DNA of 17,252 nucleotides, from the NCBI GenBank assembly GCA_030597965.1, contig JAUVQU010000024.1, positions 1 to 17,252 of the forward strand. The letters run 5' to 3'. The stretch is from Cellvibrionaceae bacterium. GTDB lineage: Bacteria; Pseudomonadota; Gammaproteobacteria; Pseudomonadales; Cellvibrionaceae. Below, one piece after another: positions 14,438 through 17,252 of the stretch (positions are counted from its first letter, which is position 1; each line of letters starts with the position of its first letter). The notes beneath the pieces are model-generated. The model was given only the letters and a program-made list of their open reading frames with translations, searched no databases and was not told where the DNA came from. The translations under genes and the position numbers were made by a program.

Positions 14438-14493
14438 TTGTAACACGACTGTCACATTCTCTTCATAGAATTGTCATCATTGAAGCCGATCAT
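14438..14493 (+). promoter_or_regulatory. Double Pho box and -10 of the pst promoter
   Basis: Four heptamers lie at exact 11-bp intervals: TTGTAAC (14438-14444), CTGTCAC (14449-14455), TCTTCAT (14460-14466) and TTGTCAT (14471-14477). PhoB half-sites follow CTGTCAT with 4-bp spacers, so this is a run of four, enough for two PhoB dimers. Ten bases after the last repeat is GATCAT (14488-14493), a 4/6 match to a -10; the same 10-bp gap separates Pho box and -10 in E. coli pstS, as I recall it. The repeats take the place of a -35. The likely start is near 14500, giving a leader of about 70 nt to pstS. Confidence 0.85.
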
Positions 14494-14568
14494 GCGTCTC
14501 GGTTACTAACTAATTATGGGTATAGGGGTGCACTTTATCGGCGCCCTAAGCTTAATCGGAGATGAAAT

Positions 14569-15657
14569 ATGAAAAAGATGATACTAACGGCAACCTTGGC
14601 GGCCTCTGCTGCCATGAGCGCACAAATGGCTTCCGCTGCCCGTGATTATATTGAAGTTGTAGGCTCTTCTACCGTTTACCCATTCGCAACGGTTGTTGCC
14701 GAGCGTTTTGGTAAAAGCACCAGCTTCAAAACACCAAAAATTGAATCGACCGGTTCCGGTGGTGGTTTGAAATTGTTTTGTAACGGTGTCGGTATTGATA
14801 ATCCAGACATTACTAACGCTTCTCGTCGTATTAAATCTTCAGAAGTGGCTCGCTGCGCTGAAAATGGCGTAACGGACATTGTTGAAGTGTTGATCGGTTA
14901 CGACGGCATTGTAATCGGCAATTCTCAAAAAACGGATCAAATGCAGCTTACTCGTAAGGATTTATTCCTGGCCTTGGCGAAGAAGGTTCCTAATCCTGAT
15001 GGTTCTGCCACTACAATTACTAACCCACATAAACTGTGGAGTGATGTAAACCCTGCGCTACCGGCAACCAAAATTGAAGTATTAGGGCCGCCTCCAACAT
15101 CCGGTACTCGTGATGCGTTTGCCGAATTGGCGATGGAAGGTGGCTGCTTTAAGTTTGATTGGATCAAGGACTTAAAGAGTGAATATAAAGCCGAAAAGAA
15201 ACTTGGCAATAAAACTGCCGCAAGTGCACTAAAGCAGCAGTATAAGGAAATTTGTCACACCGTACGTGAAGATGGCCCTTACATCGAAGCGGGTGAGAAC
15301 GATAATCTGATTGTTCAGAAGTTGAATGCTAACCCTAACGCCTTAGGCGTATTCGGCTTCAGCTTCCTGGATCAAAACATTGATACCATTCAGGGCTCGG
15401 TTATTGATGGTCAGGAGCCTACGTTTGAAACGATTGCGGACGGTTCTTACCCGGTTTCCCGTCCACTTTACTTCTACGTGAAAAAAGCGCACATAGGCAC
15501 GATTCCAGGCATAAAAGAGTATCTGGCTGAATTCACCAGCGAGAAAGCTATGGGTGAAGAAGGTTACTTATCTGAGAAGGGTATGATTCCTTTAGGTGAT
15601 GAAGAGCGCGCCAAAGTAAAGGGTGACGTTAAAGCGCTGAACAACTTGGTTTTATAA
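14569..15657 (+). CDS. pstS: Phosphate ABC transporter, periplasmic phosphate-binding protein
   Basis: This is the periplasmic receptor of the high-affinity Pst phosphate importer, which also feeds the PhoR/PhoU signal. The protein has 362 aa. The signal peptide (1-23) has a KK start, an alanine-rich core and a cleavage site after ASA. Phosphate-contact motifs are VGSSTVYPF (31-39), STGSGGG (60-66), the ASRR segment, and GPPPTSGTRDAF (173-184). A charged, lysine-rich stretch after about residue 190 (DLKSEYKAEKKLG) marks the longer proteobacterial subfamily rather than the E. coli type. GGAG at 14558-14561, 7 nt before the ATG, is a good ribosome binding site. It is headed by the Pho box and followed by a hairpin before pstC. 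Confidence 0.95.
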   Translation: MKKMILTATLAASAAMSAQMASAARDYIEVVGSSTVYPFATVVAERFGKSTSFKTPKIESTGSGGGLKLFCNGVGIDNPDITNASRRIKSSEVARCAENGVTDIVEVLIGYDGIVIGNSQKTDQMQLTRKDLFLALAKKVPNPDGSATTITNPHKLWSDVNPALPATKIEVLGPPPTSGTRDAFAELAMEGGCFKFDWIKDLKSEYKAEKKLGNKTAASALKQQYKEICHTVREDGPYIEAGENDNLIVQKLNANPNALGVFGFSFLDQNIDTIQGSVIDGQEPTFETIADGSYPVSRPLYFYVKKAHIGTIPGIKEYLAEFTSEKAMGEEGYLSEKGMIPLGDEERAKVKGDVKALNNLVL

Positions 15658-15672
15658 GACTAAATATCTAGA

Positions 15673-15710
15673 GCAGTCTGGTGGAGCTATCCATCAGGCT
15701 GTCTTTATTT
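15673..15710 (+). terminator. Intercistronic attenuator/terminator after pstS
   Basis: A 13-bp stem (15673-15685 with 15690-15702, three G-U wobbles) closes a 4-nt GCTA loop and is followed by CTTTATTTAT. It begins 16 nt after the pstS stop. The weak, interrupted T-run suggests partial termination, which would yield more PstS than PstCA, as expected for a binding protein. It could also protect the 3' end of pstS mRNA. Confidence 0.65.
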
Positions 15711-15733
15711 ATAGTTAAGTGAGAGATTATTTT

Positions 15734-15776
15734 AGAAACGCAGTACGCAATAAGCCTTGAACTATACTGTGTTTCT
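15734..15776 (+). promoter_or_regulatory. Second hairpin upstream of pstC
   Basis: AGAAACGCAGTA (15734-15745) pairs with TACTGTGTTTCT (15765-15776), giving 12 bp with one G-U wobble and a 19-nt loop. The stem can continue for 4 bp beyond one T-T mismatch. It lies between the pstS attenuator and the pstC start (56 nt downstream). It has no T-run, so a role in mRNA stability or in pstC translation is more likely than termination. Confidence 0.5.
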
Positions 15777-15832
15777 TAAATGATTTTGGCGTCCTTAAAG
15801 CGGATGGCGATAAATTAATTGAAAGGTTATTC

Positions 15833-17224
15833 ATGGATACATCGAACCTATTAATACTGGTTGTGATATTGACGGCGGGGGCTTTTATGATGGGCCGCAA
15901 CCGCTCCATGTCGATGGCGGATACCAGTCGCGGCGGTTATCGCAATCTTAATTCTCTGCCGTCTTATTACGGTATGCTTACGGCGCTTTGGTGTGTGGTG
16001 CCCTGTGCGGTAGTGCTGTTTGGTTGGAGTCTGTTTGAAGGTGTGATTGTTGATCAGGCCGTTACCAATCAACTGCCAGAAGTTATTCGTAGTCTGCCAG
16101 CTGCCGAGTTGGGTTTGGTGATGAACTCGATTGCTAACATCGTTGAAGGCAACATCGCAGCAACCGGACAAGAAGCTTATGCCGTTGCGGCAGCAGAAAC
16201 ATTAGTATCGATTCAGGCAACCAGCCAAATGGCATTAACCGGTTCGGTTATTGCCGTCGGGATCTTATTGGCACTGTTCTCGTGGGTACGTATTAAGCCC
16301 GAACAAAAAGCCCGTTTACAAGTGGAGGGCGCTTTTAAAACGAGCTTGTTGCTTTGTGCCAGCGTGGCGATAATCGCCACTATAGGTATTGTTTTCTCGG
16401 TCATTTTTGAGTCTCTTCGCTTTTTTGATTCAGTGCCGGTGACCGAATTTATATTTGGTACTCACTGGAGTCCACAGACAAGCATCCGCGCAGATCAAGT
16501 CGGGGGCTCCGGTTCGTTTGGTGCGGTGCCACTATTCCTAGGTACATTATTAATTTCTCTTATTGCGCTTATTATCGCGGTACCTTGTGGCTTGATGGCG
16601 GCAATTTATTTATCCGAGTACGCCAGTCCAAAAATGCGCACTTACGTAAAGCCAATGTTGGAAATGCTCGCGGGTATTCCTACCGTTGTGTATGGATTTT
16701 TTGCCGCGTTGACCGTTGCCCCGTTTATTCGTGATCTCGGTACGGGTCTTGGGCTTTCAGTATCGTCGGAAAGTGCCCTCGCGGCGGGCTTAGTGATGGG
16801 CGTTATGATTATTCCGTTTGTATCGTCCCTGTCGGATGATGTGATTAGCGCGGTACCTCAATCGCTACGCGATGGCTCTTTAGCCCTGGGTTCGACACGA
16901 TCAGAAAGTATTAAAAATGTAGTTATTCCCGCGGCCCTGCCCGGTATTGTCGGTGGCGTTTTATTGGCCGCTTCGCGCGCGATTGGTGAAACCATGATTG
17001 TGATGATGGCCGCAGGCTTGGCCGCACACTTGACCGCCAACCCCCTGGAGTCGGTCACGACCGTTACCGTACAAATTGTCACCTTATTAGTAGGTGACCA
17101 GGAGTTTGATAGCCCCAAAACATTGTCGGCGTTTGCGCTGGGTTTAATGTTGTTCATTGTGACCTTGGTGCTGAACTATTTTGCCCTGTACATCGTGAAG
17201 AAATATCGAGAGCAGTATGAGTGA
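15833..17224 (+). CDS. pstC: Phosphate ABC transporter permease PstC, long form
   Basis: This is one of the two inner-membrane permeases of the Pst importer. The protein has 463 aa against about 319 in E. coli. The extra N-terminal part (about 1-190) has hydrophobic segments near 5-20, 47-70, 133-152 and 169-192, with a soluble loop between the second and third. The core permease domain starts near the GTLLISLIALIIAVP segment. It carries LAGIPTVVYGFFA and the ABC-contact (EAA) loop ALGSTRSESIKNVVIPAALPG, followed by ASRAIGETMIVMMAAG. The ATG has AAAGG (15822-15826) upstream with a 6-nt spacer. It lies 175 bp after pstS and overlaps pstA by 8 bp. Confidence 0.95.
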   Translation: MDTSNLLILVVILTAGAFMMGRNRSMSMADTSRGGYRNLNSLPSYYGMLTALWCVVPCAVVLFGWSLFEGVIVDQAVTNQLPEVIRSLPAAELGLVMNSIANIVEGNIAATGQEAYAVAAAETLVSIQATSQMALTGSVIAVGILLALFSWVRIKPEQKARLQVEGAFKTSLLLCASVAIIATIGIVFSVIFESLRFFDSVPVTEFIFGTHWSPQTSIRADQVGGSGSFGAVPLFLGTLLISLIALIIAVPCGLMAAIYLSEYASPKMRTYVKPMLEMLAGIPTVVYGFFAALTVAPFIRDLGTGLGLSVSSESALAAGLVMGVMIIPFVSSLSDDVISAVPQSLRDGSLALGSTRSESIKNVVIPAALPGIVGGVLLAASRAIGETMIVMMAAGLAAHLTANPLESVTTVTVQIVTLLVGDQEFDSPKTLSAFALGLMLFIVTLVLNYFALYIVKKYREQYE

Positions 17225-17252
17225 TTCACAGCAAGACTATTCCCAACTAAAT
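17217..17252 (+). CDS. pstA: Phosphate ABC transporter permease PstA, N-terminal fragment (runs off window)
   Basis: An ATG at 17217 lies inside the end of pstC in ATGAGTGA, with GAGAG at 17208-17212 as ribosome binding site. It opens a frame, MSDSQQDYSQLN, still open at the last base. The 8-bp overlap and the position directly after pstC make pstA by far the likeliest identity, but 12 residues are too few to confirm it by sequence. Confidence 0.7.
   Translation, partial: MSDSQQDYSQLN

Noticed and set aside
14521..14552. Hairpin in the pstS leader
   Set aside because: GGGGTGC and GCGCCCT can form about 7 bp only with two G-U wobbles and a 9-nt loop. It is too weak and unsupported to annotate.
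1..17252. Mobile elements, CRISPR arrays, tRNA or rRNA genes, attachment sites, phage or defence genes
   Set aside because: Nearly all of the window is filled by recognisable core metabolic, repair and transport genes. No transposase, terminal repeat pair, regularly spaced repeat array or cloverleaf was seen.

Overview
The window is a stretch of ordinary chromosomal core genes from a gammaproteobacterium. The ATP synthase subunits, GlmU, GlmS, UvrD and YciA all closely resemble the Escherichia coli and Pseudomonas proteins. The order atp operon - glmU - glmS, with uvrD and pst genes nearby, recalls the origin-proximal region of pseudomonads and marine relatives. A TRAP keto-acid transporter and long-form PstS/PstC proteins fit a marine or aquatic gammaproteobacterium, but I cannot name a genus. 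I see no mobile element, CRISPR array, tRNA, rRNA or attachment site.

Layout: (1) 1-3735, the end of the F1Fo ATP synthase operon on the + strand: atpA (3' part), atpG, atpD and atpC. Hairpins lie between atpA/atpG and between atpD/atpC, and a strong intrinsic terminator follows atpC. (2) 3756-7139, glmU with its own sigma70-like promoter, then glmS. Together these make UDP-N-acetylglucosamine from fructose-6-phosphate, except for the GlmM step, which is not encoded here. (3) 7161-8027 (-), an RpiR/HexR-type sugar-phosphate-sensing regulator that converges on glmS. A long perfect palindrome sits over its probable promoter. (4) 8317-10563, uvrD, which appears to be transcribed as a leaderless mRNA. 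(5) 10659-14300, a TRAP transporter split over both strands. The periplasmic binding protein is on + and the DctQ/DctM membrane subunits are on -, with a yciA-type acyl-CoA thioesterase at the end of the dctQM unit. A bidirectional terminator separates the two converging units. (6) 14438-17252, a phosphate-starvation operon: four PhoB half-sites in 11-bp phase, pstS, two intercistronic hairpins, long-form pstC, and the first 12 codons of pstA overlapping pstC.

The window holds energy generation, cell-wall precursor synthesis, DNA repair and two high-affinity uptake systems, each with its own control signals. I found no convincing undescribed multi-gene system. The observations most worth checking are regulatory: the HexR-like operator, the leaderless uvrD start, the alternative pairings upstream of atpG, the paired hairpins between pstS and pstC, and the four-repeat Pho box.
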